Positions 37,782-47,057 of a stretch of DNA of 64,000 nt are shown here, one piece after another. Position numbers and translations under genes: made by a program. Where the stretch lies: contig NZ_MUYK01000014.1 in the NCBI RefSeq assembly GCF_002155685.1, forward strand, positions 1 to 64,000, read 5' to 3'. The notes beneath the pieces are model-generated. The model saw only the letters and a list, made by a program, of their open reading frames with translations, was not told the origin of the DNA and did no database searches. The first letter of the stretch is position 1; every line of letters starts with the position of its first letter. The DNA comes from Erythrobacter colymbi (GTDB taxonomy: Bacteria; Pseudomonadota; Alphaproteobacteria; Sphingomonadales; Sphingomonadaceae).

Positions 37782-39242
37782 GTGCCGGCGGGCGGCGGCG
37801 ATGCCCCGCTGACCTTGCCCGCGGGCGGGGCGCAAGCCGTGTCCGAGGAACCCTCGATACCCGCCACCGCCAAGCCCCGCGCCAGCCTCGCGCGGCGCAT
37901 GGGGCTGATCGCGGCGGGGTGGATTTCCGTCCTGCTGCTGGGCGGCGGCATCGCGCTCGAACGCACGCTGACGAGCCAGGTCGAAGCCAATTTCGACGAG
38001 CAGCTCGATTACCAGCTGACCGCGATGATCGCCTCGGCCGAAATCGACGCGAGCGGGGAAGTGTGGTTCTACCGCACGCTGGGTGACCAGCGCTTCCTTG
38101 AGCCGGGCAGCGGGCTTTACTGGCAGATTTCTGGCGGCAATTACGAACCCTGGCCCTCGCGCAGCCTGTGGGACCGTACGCTCAAGCTGCAGGGTGCCGA
38201 GGCCAAGGGCGAGCATTTCGACAGCGAGGTGCACGTCTACAACTCGGACCAGTTCCCGGGCGAGCCGCTCCGGATCGCCGAGCGCACGGTGATCCTGCCG
38301 GGCAGCGAGACCCGCTGGACCTTCGCCGTGGCCAGCGCCACCGAGCAGATGGACGCGCAGATCGGACGCGTTCGGCTGATCCTGATCTGGAGCTTCGCAG
38401 TGCTCGGCCTCGGACTGCTGCTGATGGCGCTGATGCAGGTGCGCTACGGCCTCTCGCCGCTGCGGCGGGTGCGCGCGGCGATCCAGAACCTGCGCACCAC
38501 CGGCGCGAACCGCATCACCGAGCCGCTGCCGCTGGAAGTGCAGCCGCTGGTCGAGGAGCTGAACGCGCTGCTCGAACATTCCGAGCGCCAGGCCGAGGAA
38601 GCGCGGCGACACGCGGGCAACCTCGCCCACGCGCTCAAGACCCCGTTGACCGTGCTCACCAATGCCGCAACCGCGCGCGCGCCAGACCTCGGCGAGGCGG
38701 TGATGCGAGAGACGCGCACGATGCAGCGCCATGTCGACCACCACCTCGCCCGCGCCCGCGCCGTGGGTCGCCGCGCGGTCGGTCATGCGCGCACCAATGT
38801 CATGGCGAGCGCCGAGGCCGTGCGCCGCGCGGTCGAGCGGCTCTATCCCGAAGGGCGGCTCGACATTGCGGGCGACAAGGCCGCGACCGTCTCGCTCGAG
38901 CGGCAGGACTTGGACGAACTGCTCGGCAACCTGATCGAGAACGCGGCCAAATATGGCGGTGGCTCCGTCTTCGTCACCATCGACCCCGACGAAGCCGAGG
39001 CGCCGCGCGATCCCAGGATGTGCCTCATCTGGGTCGAGGATGACGGCGCAGGCATCCCCGAGGCCGAGCGCATCCGCATCTTCGACCGCGGCGTCAGGCT
39101 CGACACCGGCAAGCCCGGCACCGGCCTCGGCCTTGCGATCGTGCGCGATGTGGCGGAGATCTACGGCGGTAGCGTCACCCTCGGCGAGAGCGAGGATCTG
39201 GGCGGGCTGCTGGTCGAGCTGCGTCTGCCGCGCGCCAGCTGA
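37782..39242 (+). CDS. PhoQ-like membrane sensor histidine kinase
   Basis: About 486 aa from GTG 37782, one base after the regulator stop; a longer start overlapping the regulator (37731) is also open. Two membrane helices (MGLIAAGWISVLLLGGGIAL and LILIWSFAVLGLGLLLMALM) flank a periplasmic domain of about 150 residues. HAMP-like linker, then an H-box NLAHALKTPLTVL (His283) of the PhoQ type. ATPase domain: NLIENAAKYGGG, VEDDGAGIPE and GTGLGLAIVRDVAEIYGG are intact. Signal unknown. Confidence 0.92.
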   Translation: MPAGGGDAPLTLPAGGAQAVSEEPSIPATAKPRASLARRMGLIAAGWISVLLLGGGIALERTLTSQVEANFDEQLDYQLTAMIASAEIDASGEVWFYRTLGDQRFLEPGSGLYWQISGGNYEPWPSRSLWDRTLKLQGAEAKGEHFDSEVHVYNSDQFPGEPLRIAERTVILPGSETRWTFAVASATEQMDAQIGRVRLILIWSFAVLGLGLLLMALMQVRYGLSPLRRVRAAIQNLRTTGANRITEPLPLEVQPLVEELNALLEHSERQAEEARRHAGNLAHALKTPLTVLTNAATARAPDLGEAVMRETRTMQRHVDHHLARARAVGRRAVGHARTNVMASAEAVRRAVERLYPEGRLDIAGDKAATVSLERQDLDELLGNLIENAAKYGGGSVFVTIDPDEAEAPRDPRMCLIWVEDDGAGIPEAERIRIFDRGVRLDTGKPGTGLGLAIVRDVAEIYGGSVTLGESEDLGGLLVELRLPRAS

Positions 39243-39325
39243 GGGCAAAGCCACGCGAAGGGTTTTCGAAAGCCGCCCGTTGTAGAGCCGAAAACGACAC
39301 GCAAACGGGCCCTTTGCGACACGCC

Positions 39326-39943
39326 ATGAACGCTGCAAGCGAACCCCTGCCGATAGCGCCGTCCGTCTCCCCGACGGGCGGGGATGCGGCATTGGCTGCA
39401 CGGCTGGCGGCGCGCGATGCCGAGGCGCTGCGCGAGGTGGTGGCGCTCCACGCGGGCGTGCTTCACCGGGTCGCCTTCCGCATGACGGGCGATGCGCACG
39501 AGGCGGAGGACATCGTGCAGGAAGCGCTCCTGCGCCTGTGGGATCACGCGCCCGCTCTGGCCGATCGCCATCCCGCCGGTAGTCAGGCGGCGGCGCACCT
39601 GCGGCTCGGCGGCTGGCTCCAGCGGGTGGTGACGAACCTCGCCATCGACCGTCTGCGCCGCGCCCGCCGCATAGCGGGTGGCGAGGTGCCTGAGGAGGAG
39701 GATGCCGCGCCGCTCGCCGATGCTTTGATCGAGGCGGGCGAGCGCGAGGGGCAGGCGCGGGCGCTGGTTCTGGCTCTGCCGGAGCGCCAGCGCGCCGCGA
39801 TCGTGCTGACCTATTACGAGGACCTGCCCAATGCCGAAGCGGCGGCGGCGCTGGACATGAACATCAAGGCCTTCGAGAGCCTGCTGCACCGCGCCCGCGC
39901 GGCGCTGCGTCAGGCCTTCGCGGCGCAAGGAGACACGCCATGA
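39326..39943 (+). CDS. ECF sigma factor
   Basis: 205-aa extracytoplasmic-function sigma factor. Region 2 shows RVAFRMTGDAHEAEDIVQEA and LLRLWDHAP; region 4 shows LPERQRAAIVLTYYEDLPNA and FESLLHRARAALRQAF. ATG 39326 is preferred to an upstream TTG. Its stop overlaps the ATG of the next gene (ATGA), typical of sigma/anti-sigma pairs. Target promoters are not identified. Confidence 0.92.
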   Translation: MNAASEPLPIAPSVSPTGGDAALAARLAARDAEALREVVALHAGVLHRVAFRMTGDAHEAEDIVQEALLRLWDHAPALADRHPAGSQAAAHLRLGGWLQRVVTNLAIDRLRRARRIAGGEVPEEEDAAPLADALIEAGEREGQARALVLALPERQRAAIVLTYYEDLPNAEAAAALDMNIKAFESLLHRARAALRQAFAAQGDTP

Positions 39944-40854
39944 GCGTGAATGAGAACGACCCCGGCGCGCCGATCGCCAAGGACAGCCCGCTCGCCCGGG
40001 CGCTTGACGGTTTCGCCGCACCCGGCCTGCCCGCAGGCTTTGCCGACCGTGTGGCGGTCGCCGCCGGGACGCGCGCTGCGCCGCTGCCCGAACTGCGCCG
40101 CCCTGTGCGCAGCCGTCGCTGGCGGATTGGCCAGCGCATCGCCATCGGCGTCGCCTCGTTTGGCGTGCTGGCAACGGCGGCGACGGCGACCGGACTGCTC
40201 CAGCAGCTCGCGATCCCCGTGCACTCGGCCGAGACCGTGTGGGCGAGCATCACCGGAACCGCCAAGGCCGCCCCCGCGCCCAAGCCCGCCGCGCCCGCGC
40301 TTGCTGCCGCGGCCGAGGCGACGCCCGCTGCCGTCACCATAGATGGTCCGATCGACACGCCCGAGGAACTCGGCGAGGCTTTCCGCCGGGTCGATCAGGT
40401 CCGCGCAGGCCGCCGCGAGGAGCGCCGCGCGATCATCGACCAGCGCATCCGCAGCGAGATCGAACGCCGCCGCGCGGCCGGTCTCCCGGTGCCGACGCCC
40501 GAGGAAGAGGCGCGTCTGCGCGCCCGCATCGATGCCGAGCTCGCCCGCCGCGAACAGCGCGCCGATGCTGCCATCGCCGCGCGGCGCGACACGATGCAGC
40601 GCAAGGTCGCCAATGGCGAGGCGCTGACCCGCGAGGACATCACGGGCCGCCCGCCGGTCGATCCCAAGTTGCGCGAGACGGTGCGCGAACTGCGCCAGCT
40701 CCCGCCCGAGGAACGGCGCGAGGCGTGGCGCAATCTGCCCCCCGAGGAACGCCGCGCCCTGATCGACCAGGCCCGCTCCCGCCGCGCTGCCAGAGCCAAT
40801 CCCGCCACGGTTCCTGCCGCTGAACCCGCCCCGTCGCCGACCCCGGCAGAATGA
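39940..40854 (+). CDS. Putative anti-sigma factor with charged periplasmic domain
   Basis: 304 aa. About 70 cytosolic residues, one membrane helix (IGQRIAIGVASFGVLATAAT), a Pro/Ala linker, then a long Arg/Glu-rich helical domain with REERRAIIDQRIRSEIERRR, several EEARLRARIDAELARRE-like stretches and repeats of LPPEERREAWRNLPPEERR. I see no zinc HxxxCxxC motif, so it is not a ZAS-type anti-sigma. The coupling to the sigma gene and the topology support an anti-sigma role; the C-terminal PPEERR repeats also recall DUF3106-type periplasmic proteins. Confidence 0.65.
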   Translation: MSVNENDPGAPIAKDSPLARALDGFAAPGLPAGFADRVAVAAGTRAAPLPELRRPVRSRRWRIGQRIAIGVASFGVLATAATATGLLQQLAIPVHSAETVWASITGTAKAAPAPKPAAPALAAAAEATPAAVTIDGPIDTPEELGEAFRRVDQVRAGRREERRAIIDQRIRSEIERRRAAGLPVPTPEEEARLRARIDAELARREQRADAAIAARRDTMQRKVANGEALTREDITGRPPVDPKLRETVRELRQLPPEERREAWRNLPPEERRALIDQARSRRAARANPATVPAAEPAPSPTPAE

Positions 40855-40978
40855 CGAAAATCGTCCCGCACCGCGAAGGGTAATCCGCGCTGCGGCGTTT
40901 CTCCATTGTCACCGGCGGCATCGCCCCGCTTGCCGCCGGTGAATTGCAAGCCCCTGATTTGCATGGAGGAACACAGCA

Positions 40979-41536
40979 ATGCGCAAGACCCCCCTGATGC
41001 TCGCCCCGCTCGCCGTGCTGGCCCTTGCCGCCCCGCTCGCCGCGCAGGACCAGACCCGCACCAAGACCTATGAAGGCCCCAACGTCAGCGCCACGCAGAC
41101 GACAACCGTCAACCGCGAGACCGGCACCGCGACCCGCGACCGCGAGGTGACCAACCTCAACACCGGCAACACCGCTTCGAGCAGCGCGACGCGCCAGCGC
41201 ACGGAGACAGGCTCGACCGTTTCGGTCACCCAGACCGGCCCCCAGGGCCGCACCCGCAGCCTCGAAGGCGAGCGCGTGCGCACCGAGAACGGATCGAGCT
41301 TCTCCGGCACCGCAACCGGGCGCGGAGGCGAGACCTATGGCCTTTCGGGCAGCCGCAACCGTGACGGGCAGGGCAACTCGCAGGCGAGCCAGCGCGTGAC
41401 CGACAGCGACGGCAACACGCTCGCCTCGCGCGATCGGGTGACCACGCGCAGCAATGGCCAGGTGAACACCACCATCAACCGCACCCGCGCCGAAGGTGCG
41501 CCGCGCCCGCCGCGCGCGCGCCGTCCCCGCGGCTGA
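40979..41536 (+). CDS. Secreted Thr/Ser/Asn/Arg-rich low-complexity protein
   Basis: 185 aa. A signal peptide (PLMLAPLAVLALAAPLAAQ) is followed by a repetitive, polar, disordered-looking sequence (NRETGTATRDREVTNLNTGN, RTRSLEGERVRTENGSSFSG) ending in a Pro/Arg tail. Not recognised. A GGAGG site precedes the ATG. Probably periplasmic or extracellular. Located after the ECF sigma operon, from which it may be controlled. Confidence 0.65.
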   Translation: MRKTPLMLAPLAVLALAAPLAAQDQTRTKTYEGPNVSATQTTTVNRETGTATRDREVTNLNTGNTASSSATRQRTETGSTVSVTQTGPQGRTRSLEGERVRTENGSSFSGTATGRGGETYGLSGSRNRDGQGNSQASQRVTDSDGNTLASRDRVTTRSNGQVNTTINRTRAEGAPRPPRARRPRG

Positions 41537-41654
41537 TCACGGGTTTGCGCCGCTCCGGCAGGCGATGCGGCCCCGCTCGCCCGCCATTCCGAAAGAGCGC
41601 GCAAAAGCGGCAGGCGCCCGCGCCGATCCGGTGAACCGGCAAGCGCCATAGGCT

Positions 41655-41695
41655 GGGGGCACGCGGCCTTTTCAGGCGGCGTGCCCTCCTTTTTG
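41655..41695 (+). terminator. Rho-independent terminator
   Basis: GGGGGCACGC pairs with GCGTGCCCTC (one G-T wobble), with a GCC / GGC extension inside and a TTTTT run at 41690-41694. It ends the transcript of the 40979 gene. The rest of the 220-bp gap holds no gene I can see. Confidence 0.75.
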
Positions 41696-41757
41696 CCTGG
41701 GTTCAGGCGCGGTTCAATTTGCCGAAGTCATTGAAGTGCAGAGCTTCTGTGGGGAGG

Positions 41758-42153
41758 ATGGCGGCGGTGACATGGTGCAGAACGGCTGCAATGGCGTTTG
41801 CGATGCTCGTGCTGTCGGGCTGTGCCACAGACTCCCTCGAAGGCGAGCGCACTGTCTTCAACAATCCCTACGTCCGCCCTGTGATCGACACCACCGGCAT
41901 CGGCCCGGAATGCGACACGGCCCGAGGCCGGGATGCGACCTGCCTCGGCGTTCCATTGACGCGTCGGGGCGAGGGCAGCTCTGTCGCGGGGCCTGAACGC
42001 ACGAGTTACACACGCAACCAGCGCCGGATACTGAGGCAGCAGGCCGAATTGCTCAGGACCCTCAGCAATCCTCCCTCGCTCCCTGCACCGCCCCCGCCCG
42101 TGCCGACAGCGCCGCCCATCGCATCCGAAGCTGAAGGGGTGGAAACCCCTTGA
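41758..42153 (+). CDS. Small lipoprotein, hypothetical
   Basis: About 131 aa from ATG 41758. A signal peptide ends in the lipobox LVLSGC (lipidated Cys). The mature part contains NNPYVRPVIDTTGIGPECD and a region with ARGRDATCLGVPLTRRG, then a Pro-rich C-terminus. Not recognised. GGGGAGG is adjacent to the chosen ATG, rather close; a start at 41791 or at TTG 41719 is possible. Convergent with chorismate mutase. Confidence 0.6.
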   Translation: MAAVTWCRTAAMAFAMLVLSGCATDSLEGERTVFNNPYVRPVIDTTGIGPECDTARGRDATCLGVPLTRRGEGSSVAGPERTSYTRNQRRILRQQAELLRTLSNPPSLPAPPPPVPTAPPIASEAEGVETP

Positions 42154-42161
42154 CGGCGCTC

Positions 42162-42470
42162 TCAGCCCGCCTGCGCGCGTTCGTGGTGGCGGATCACTTC
42201 GTCGATGATGAAGCGCAGGAACTTCTCGGAGAATTCGGGGTCGAGATCGGCCTCTTCCGACAGCTTCCTCAAACGCGCGATCTGGCGTGCCTCGCGGTCC
42301 GGGTCGGCGGGCGGCAGGGTTGCCTTGGCCTTGTATTCTCCCACCGCCTGCGTGATCCGGAACCGCTCCGCCAGCATGTGGATCAGCGCGGCATCGATAT
42401 TGTCGATGCTCTTGCGAAAGGCGGCCAGAACGGGATCGGGCGCGTGCGAGGCTTGCGGATCATGCGGCAT
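42162..42470 (-). CDS. Chorismate mutase (AroQ class)
   Basis: About 102 aa from Met 42470. All-alpha mutase that converts chorismate to prephenate for Phe and Tyr synthesis. The first helix FRKSIDNIDAALIHMLAERF carries the catalytic Arg, followed by ITQAVGEYKAK with the catalytic Lys and the DPDREARQIARLRKLSEEA helix. Length fits the monofunctional class. Next to the polyprenyl synthase gene, divergent. Confidence 0.9.
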   Translation of the reverse strand: MPHDPQASHAPDPVLAAFRKSIDNIDAALIHMLAERFRITQAVGEYKAKATLPPADPDREARQIARLRKLSEEADLDPEFSEKFLRFIIDEVIRHHERAQAG

Positions 42471-42538
42471 AGGGCGCAAAACTAGCAGCAAATCTGCGCT
42501 TGCCAAGCACGCGCGGGCCGCCCTAGAGCCGAGCCAGC

Positions 42539-43549
42539 ATGAGTGCCGATATCATTCCCCTGCCGCGCAAGGCACCGACACTCGATCCCATGCTGTCGCT
42601 GACGGCGGGTGGGATGAATTCCGTCAACGCCGTGATCCTTGACCGGATGCAGAGCGAGATCCCGCTGATCCCGCGCCTCGCCGGGCACCTGATCTCGGGC
42701 GGGGGCAAGCGGCTCCGGCCGATGCTGACGCTCGCGGGGGCGGAGCTGGTCGGCTACAAGGGCACGCGCCACCACAAGCTGGCCGCGGCGGTGGAGTTCA
42801 TCCACACCGCGACCCTGCTGCATGACGACGTGGTCGACGGCAGCGAGCTCAGGCGCGGCAAGGCGGCGGCCAATATCATCTTCGGCAATCCGGCAACCGT
42901 GCTGGTCGGCGATTTCCTGTTCAGCCGCGCCTTCGAACTGATGACCGAGGACGGCTCGCTCCGAGTGCTCTCGATCCTGTCGCGCGCCAGCGCCGTGATC
43001 GCCGAGGGCGAGGTTTCGCAGCTTTCGGCCCAGCGCCAGATCAACACCAGCGAGGAGCAATACCTCCACATCATCGGCGCCAAGACCGCCGCGCTCTTCG
43101 CCGCCGCCAGCCAGATTAGCGCTGTCGTCGCCGAATGCTCGGAAGAGCAGGAGCGCGCGCTTGAGGCCTATGGCCGTAATCTCGGCGTCGCGTTCCAGCT
43201 GGTCGACGATGCGATCGACTACGATTCCGATGCCGCCGAAATGGGCAAGGATCAGGGCGACGACTTCCGCGAGGGCAAGATGACCCTGCCGGTGATCCTC
43301 GCCTATGCCCGCGGCAACGAGGACGAGCGCAAGTTCTGGAAGGACGCGATCATCGGGCATCGCACCTCGGACGAAGACCTCGCCCATGCGATCAGCCTGA
43401 TCGGGCGGCACAACGCGGTCGAGGACACCCGCGAGCGCGCCCGACACTTTGCACACCGTGCGATCGACGCGATCTCGATCTTCCCCGACAGCAAGGCGCG
43501 CGCGGCGATGGCCGAAGCCGCGCAATTCGCAGTCGCGCGGGGGCATTGA
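42539..43549 (+). CDS. Long-chain polyprenyl diphosphate synthase
   Basis: 336-aa trans-prenyltransferase that makes the side chain of ubiquinone (C40-C50). Two aspartate-rich motifs are clear: LLHDDVVDGSELRRG (first) and LVDDAIDYDSD (second), with GGKRLRPML early on. Chain length is not certain; Q10 is usual in Sphingomonadales, so decaprenyl is likely. It ends 19 bases before the hrpB GTG. Confidence 0.93.
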   Translation: MSADIIPLPRKAPTLDPMLSLTAGGMNSVNAVILDRMQSEIPLIPRLAGHLISGGGKRLRPMLTLAGAELVGYKGTRHHKLAAAVEFIHTATLLHDDVVDGSELRRGKAAANIIFGNPATVLVGDFLFSRAFELMTEDGSLRVLSILSRASAVIAEGEVSQLSAQRQINTSEEQYLHIIGAKTAALFAAASQISAVVAECSEEQERALEAYGRNLGVAFQLVDDAIDYDSDAAEMGKDQGDDFREGKMTLPVILAYARGNEDERKFWKDAIIGHRTSDEDLAHAISLIGRHNAVEDTRERARHFAHRAIDAISIFPDSKARAAMAEAAQFAVARGH

Positions 43550-43568
43550 GCAGGCTATCGGGCGGGGC

Positions 43569-46001
43569 GTGAACCCCGACCTTCCCATCCACGCTGTCCT
43601 TCCCGAAATCCGCGCCGCGCTGGCGGGGGAGGGTGCAGGCGTGCTGATTGCGCCGCCCGGGGCGGGTAAGACCACCGCGGTCGCGCCAGACCTGCTGGAC
43701 GAGCCGTGGTGCAGCGGCCAGATCATCCTGACCTCGCCCCGCCGCGTCGCCGCGCGTGCCGCCGCCGAACGCATGGCCGAAATGCTCGGCGAGAAGCCCG
43801 GCGAGACTGTCGGCTACATGACCCGTCTCGACAGCAAGGTTTCCGCCAGGACGCGGATTCTGGTGGTGACCGAGGCGATCCTCGTCAACCGGCTGGTCGA
43901 TGACCCGGAACTCCCCGGCGTCTCGGCCCTGCTGTTCGACGAGGCCCACGAGCGCGCACTCGACAGCGATCTCGGCCTCGCGCTGGCGCTCGAAACCCGC
44001 AGCGTGCTGCGCGAGGACCTGCGGGTGCTGGTGATGTCGGCGACGATCGACGGCGCGCGCTTTGCCCGGCTGCTGGGCGAGGGCGCCGCAGTCATCGAAA
44101 GCGAGGGGCGCTCCTTTCCGCTGGAGATCAAGTGGCTTGGCGGCGATGCCTCGCAAGGGATCGAGGACCGGATGGCCGCCGCGGTGATGACCGCCTGGCG
44201 CGACGAGACCGGTGACATCCTCGCCTTCCTCCCCGGCGTGCGCGAGATCGATCGGGTGCGCGAGCGGCTGGAGGCACGGCTCCCGGACACCCCGATCCAC
44301 GCCCTGCATGGTCAGATCGAGCCCGCCGTCCAGCGCGCCGCGATCCGCCGCGATCCGGAAGGGCGCCGCCGGATTGTGCTGGCGACGGCGATTGCGGAAA
44401 CCTCGCTGACCCTCGACGGGGTGAGCGTGGTGGTCGACAGCGGCCTTGCCCGCCTCGCCGAGTTCGACCGGGCGGCGGGCACCACCCACCTCGTCACCCG
44501 CCGCGCTTCGCAAGCCTCGGCGGCGCAGCGCGCGGGCCGCGCCGCGCGGCAGGGGCCGGGGGTCGCCTTCCGTCTGTGGGAAGAGGCGGGCCATATCGGT
44601 CTCCCCGAATTCGCGCCCGCCGAGATCATGCAGGCCGACCTCGCGCCGCTGATGCTGCGGCTGGCGAAGTGGGGGACGGCCGATCCGAAGGGCCTGCCCT
44701 GGCTCGACCCGCCGCCTGAGGCCTCGGTGGCCGCCGCGCGGCGGGCGCTCGAGGCGCTGGGCGCTCTGGCCGAGGGGCGCATCACGCCGCTCGGCGAGGC
44801 GATCGCGAGCCTGCCGATGGGGCCCGATCAGGCCGCCGCCGTGCTCCACGGCGCGGCGGCAGGCGTGGGCGAGGATGCCGCGCGGCTGGTTATGCTGTTG
44901 CAGGAGCGCGGGCTGGGCGGTCGCGGCGAGGACCTGATACAGCGCCTCTCCCGCTGGCGCGGCGACCGCGCACCGCGCAGCACGGCGGCGGCCGGGATCG
45001 CGCGAGGGTGGGCAGGGCAGGCGGGCAAGCTCACCAAAGTCCTCGGGAGCAGCCCCGCGAATGATGCGGCCGAGGCGCTTGCGCTCGCCCGCCCTGATTT
45101 CGTGGCGCGCCGCCGCGATCCCTCGGGCGAGATCTGGCTGAGCGCCGGAGGGCGGGGCTATATCCTCGATCCCGCCTCGCCGCTTGCGCGAGCGGAGTGG
45201 ATCGTGATCGGCGATGCGCAGGGGCAGGCCAAGGGGGCGCGTATCACCGCCGGAGCGGAAATCGCCTCCGACCGGATCGCCACGCTGTTTGCGAGCGAAC
45301 TTGCAGAACGCGTCACAACCCGCTGGAACAACGAGAAATCGCGGGTCGAGGCACGGCGCGAACGCAGGCTCGGCGCGGTCGTGCTGGCGAGCGTTCCCGA
45401 GCCGTCACCCGATCCCGCGCTGCTTGTGGATATTCTCGTGGAAAAGGCACTGGAGAAGCTGGGGGAACTGCTGCCCGAAGGCTTCCTCGCCCGCGCCCGT
45501 TTCGCCGGGGTGGAGGCGCTCTCGCCCGAGGCTCTGCGCGCGCGTGCTGCTGACTGGCTGGTGCCGCTCTTGGCGGGACGGCGCGACCTCGATCTGCCGC
45601 CACACCGCTTCGCCGATGCGGCGCTGGGCCTCATCGACTGGAACGAGCGGCAGACGCTGGACCGCGCCGCGCCGACCCACTTCACCTCGCCCGCCGACAC
45701 GCGCCACGCCATCGACTACGCGGGCGACGATGCCCCGAGCGTCGAGGTGCGGGTGCAGGGGCTGTTCGGGCTCGACACCCACCCGATGATCGGCAAGACC
45801 CCGCTCCTGCTCAAGCTCACCAGCCCTGCGGGTCGCCCGATCCAGTCGACCCGCGATCTGCCCGGCTTCTGGCGCGGCAGCTGGCGCGATGTGGTGAAGG
45901 ATATGAAGGGCCGCTACTCCAAGCACCGCTGGCCCGATCAGCCGTGGCTCGAAAAGCCGAGCATGAAGACCAAAAACGCCTTCAACCGCAGCGATTCGTG
46001 A
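43569..46001 (+). CDS. hrpB: ATP-dependent helicase HrpB
   Basis: 810-aa DExH-box helicase. Motif I is APPGAGKTT, motif II LLFDEAHERALDSDLGLAL, motif III VMSATIDGARFA, with ATAIAETSLTLDGV and QRAGRAARQGPG in the second RecA domain. The C-terminal HrpB_C region carries DLPGFWRGSWRDVVKDMKGR and YSKHRWPDQPW, diagnostic of HrpB. GTG 43569 is chosen from the family N-terminus. Cellular role in this group is little known. Confidence 0.93.
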   Translation: MNPDLPIHAVLPEIRAALAGEGAGVLIAPPGAGKTTAVAPDLLDEPWCSGQIILTSPRRVAARAAAERMAEMLGEKPGETVGYMTRLDSKVSARTRILVVTEAILVNRLVDDPELPGVSALLFDEAHERALDSDLGLALALETRSVLREDLRVLVMSATIDGARFARLLGEGAAVIESEGRSFPLEIKWLGGDASQGIEDRMAAAVMTAWRDETGDILAFLPGVREIDRVRERLEARLPDTPIHALHGQIEPAVQRAAIRRDPEGRRRIVLATAIAETSLTLDGVSVVVDSGLARLAEFDRAAGTTHLVTRRASQASAAQRAGRAARQGPGVAFRLWEEAGHIGLPEFAPAEIMQADLAPLMLRLAKWGTADPKGLPWLDPPPEASVAAARRALEALGALAEGRITPLGEAIASLPMGPDQAAAVLHGAAAGVGEDAARLVMLLQERGLGGRGEDLIQRLSRWRGDRAPRSTAAAGIARGWAGQAGKLTKVLGSSPANDAAEALALARPDFVARRRDPSGEIWLSAGGRGYILDPASPLARAEWIVIGDAQGQAKGARITAGAEIASDRIATLFASELAERVTTRWNNEKSRVEARRERRLGAVVLASVPEPSPDPALLVDILVEKALEKLGELLPEGFLARARFAGVEALSPEALRARAADWLVPLLAGRRDLDLPPHRFADAALGLIDWNERQTLDRAAPTHFTSPADTRHAIDYAGDDAPSVEVRVQGLFGLDTHPMIGKTPLLLKLTSPAGRPIQSTRDLPGFWRGSWRDVVKDMKGRYSKHRWPDQPWLEKPSMKTKNAFNRSDS

Positions 46002-46016
46002 TTTAAGGGGCGGAGC

Positions 46017-46295
46017 ATGACGGCGAGGATCTATCAGAAACCCAAGCATGCGATGCAATCGGGCAAGGCGCACACCGATGACTGGGTGCTGGAATTCGAA
46101 CAATCGCAGGCGCGCTTTGCCGATCCGCTGATGGGCTGGACCGGTACGGGCGACACCCAATCGCAGGTGCGCCTGACCTTCCCGGACAAGGACGCCGCTC
46201 GTGCCTATGCCGAGAAGTACGGCATCCCCGCGCGCGTGATCGCGACGCCGCCCAAGCGGCTCAAGCTTCAGGCCTACGCCGACAACTTCCGCTGA
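46017..46295 (+). CDS. ETC complex I subunit (NDUFS4-like)
   Basis: 92-aa accessory subunit of NADH:quinone oxidoreductase, homologous to the mitochondrial 18-kDa NDUFS4, found in alphaproteobacteria. It shows ARIYQKPKHAMQSGKAHTDD, WVLEFE and PLMGWTGTGDTQSQVRLTF, all family hallmarks. It is apart from the nuo operon, as is usual. 15 bases after hrpB. Confidence 0.93.
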   Translation: MTARIYQKPKHAMQSGKAHTDDWVLEFEQSQARFADPLMGWTGTGDTQSQVRLTFPDKDAARAYAEKYGIPARVIATPPKRLKLQAYADNFR

Positions 46296-46307
46296 GCGGA
46301 TAGCGCG

Positions 46308-46811
46308 TCAGGTGCCGCCGGTGATCTCTTCGTAGGTCTGCCCGCGCTCCGGATCGGCGAGATGTCCCTGCCAGCGCAATTCGCCTGAATTGAACCCGGC
46401 GCGGCAGTCGCTTGCGTCGTGGCCGACGTGTTCGAACAGGAAGATGTCCTCGGCCGATTTGGGGCCGACGAAGCGGATGTCGTCGCAGTCGCCATCGTTG
46501 GCGAAGGTGGACGTATCGTCGCCGAAGATGATGGCGCCGTTGTTCGCGGGCCTGGCGAAGAGCGGGTTCATCGTGACATCACCCGTAGCGAAGGCGGCGC
46601 GGCAATCGCTGGCGTCGCGGCCGATGTCGTCGGTAAGCATGACGTTGGTCATCCCCGGGCCGGTGAAGCGCGGATCGTCGCACTGGCCGTCGCGGGCGTA
46701 TTCGTTGTCGTCCTTGCCGAAATCGATCGACGGGTCCTGCGCGGCGAGCGGGAGGGCAGCGAGGCCGAGGGCCGCTGCGCAAAGGGTGGCAAGGCGCAGG
46801 CGGGCGGTCAT
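46308..46811 (-). CDS. Secreted protein with two Asp/Cys repeats
   Basis: 167 aa, start Met 46811 with GGAG upstream. A signal peptide (LRLATLCAAALGLAALPLAA) is followed by two related units of roughly 60 residues: FGKDDNEYARDGQCDDPRFT...GRDASDCRAAF and FGDDTSTFANDGDCDDIRFV...GHDASDCRAGF. Each has paired Cys in the DGxCDDxRF and DASDCRA motifs, suggesting a disulfide and perhaps calcium binding. The family is not named by me. Convergent with the ETC gene. Confidence 0.72.
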   Translation of the reverse strand: MTARLRLATLCAAALGLAALPLAAQDPSIDFGKDDNEYARDGQCDDPRFTGPGMTNVMLTDDIGRDASDCRAAFATGDVTMNPLFARPANNGAIIFGDDTSTFANDGDCDDIRFVGPKSAEDIFLFEHVGHDASDCRAGFNSGELRWQGHLADPERGQTYEEITGGT

Positions 46812-46894
46812 CGGCTTCTCCTTGATCATGCCGGTCACCCTAGGGCGGCGCAAACGTCTTGCCAAGCGGAGTGCGGGACGCCATATGCCCGCTC

Positions 46895-46982
46895 GGGAGT
46901 CGGGTGGACGTTTGCGTCCGCTCACCGTGTCAGGGCCGGAAGGCAGCAGCACAGGTGGATTGCGGCGGGTCGCCCGGCTCCT
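46895..46982 (+). ncRNA. ffs: Bacterial small signal recognition particle RNA (4.5S)
   Basis: The SRP domain IV core GTGTCAGGGCCGGAAGGCAG followed by CAGCACA lies at 46927-46953. The flanks pair: CACC / GGTG, CCGC / GCGG, and an outer helix GGAGTCGGGT / GCCCGGCTCC using G-U wobbles. Its place just upstream of dnaX on the same strand is the usual one in many bacteria. The RNA scaffolds Ffh and FtsY for cotranslational targeting to the membrane. Ends are estimated to a few bases. Confidence 0.9.
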
Positions 46983-47057
46983 TCATCCCCATCTTCACGA
47001 TCTTTGCCCGTATCGCGCACCATGACAAATGGCGCCCGAGCGCCTAGCTTGGCGGGT

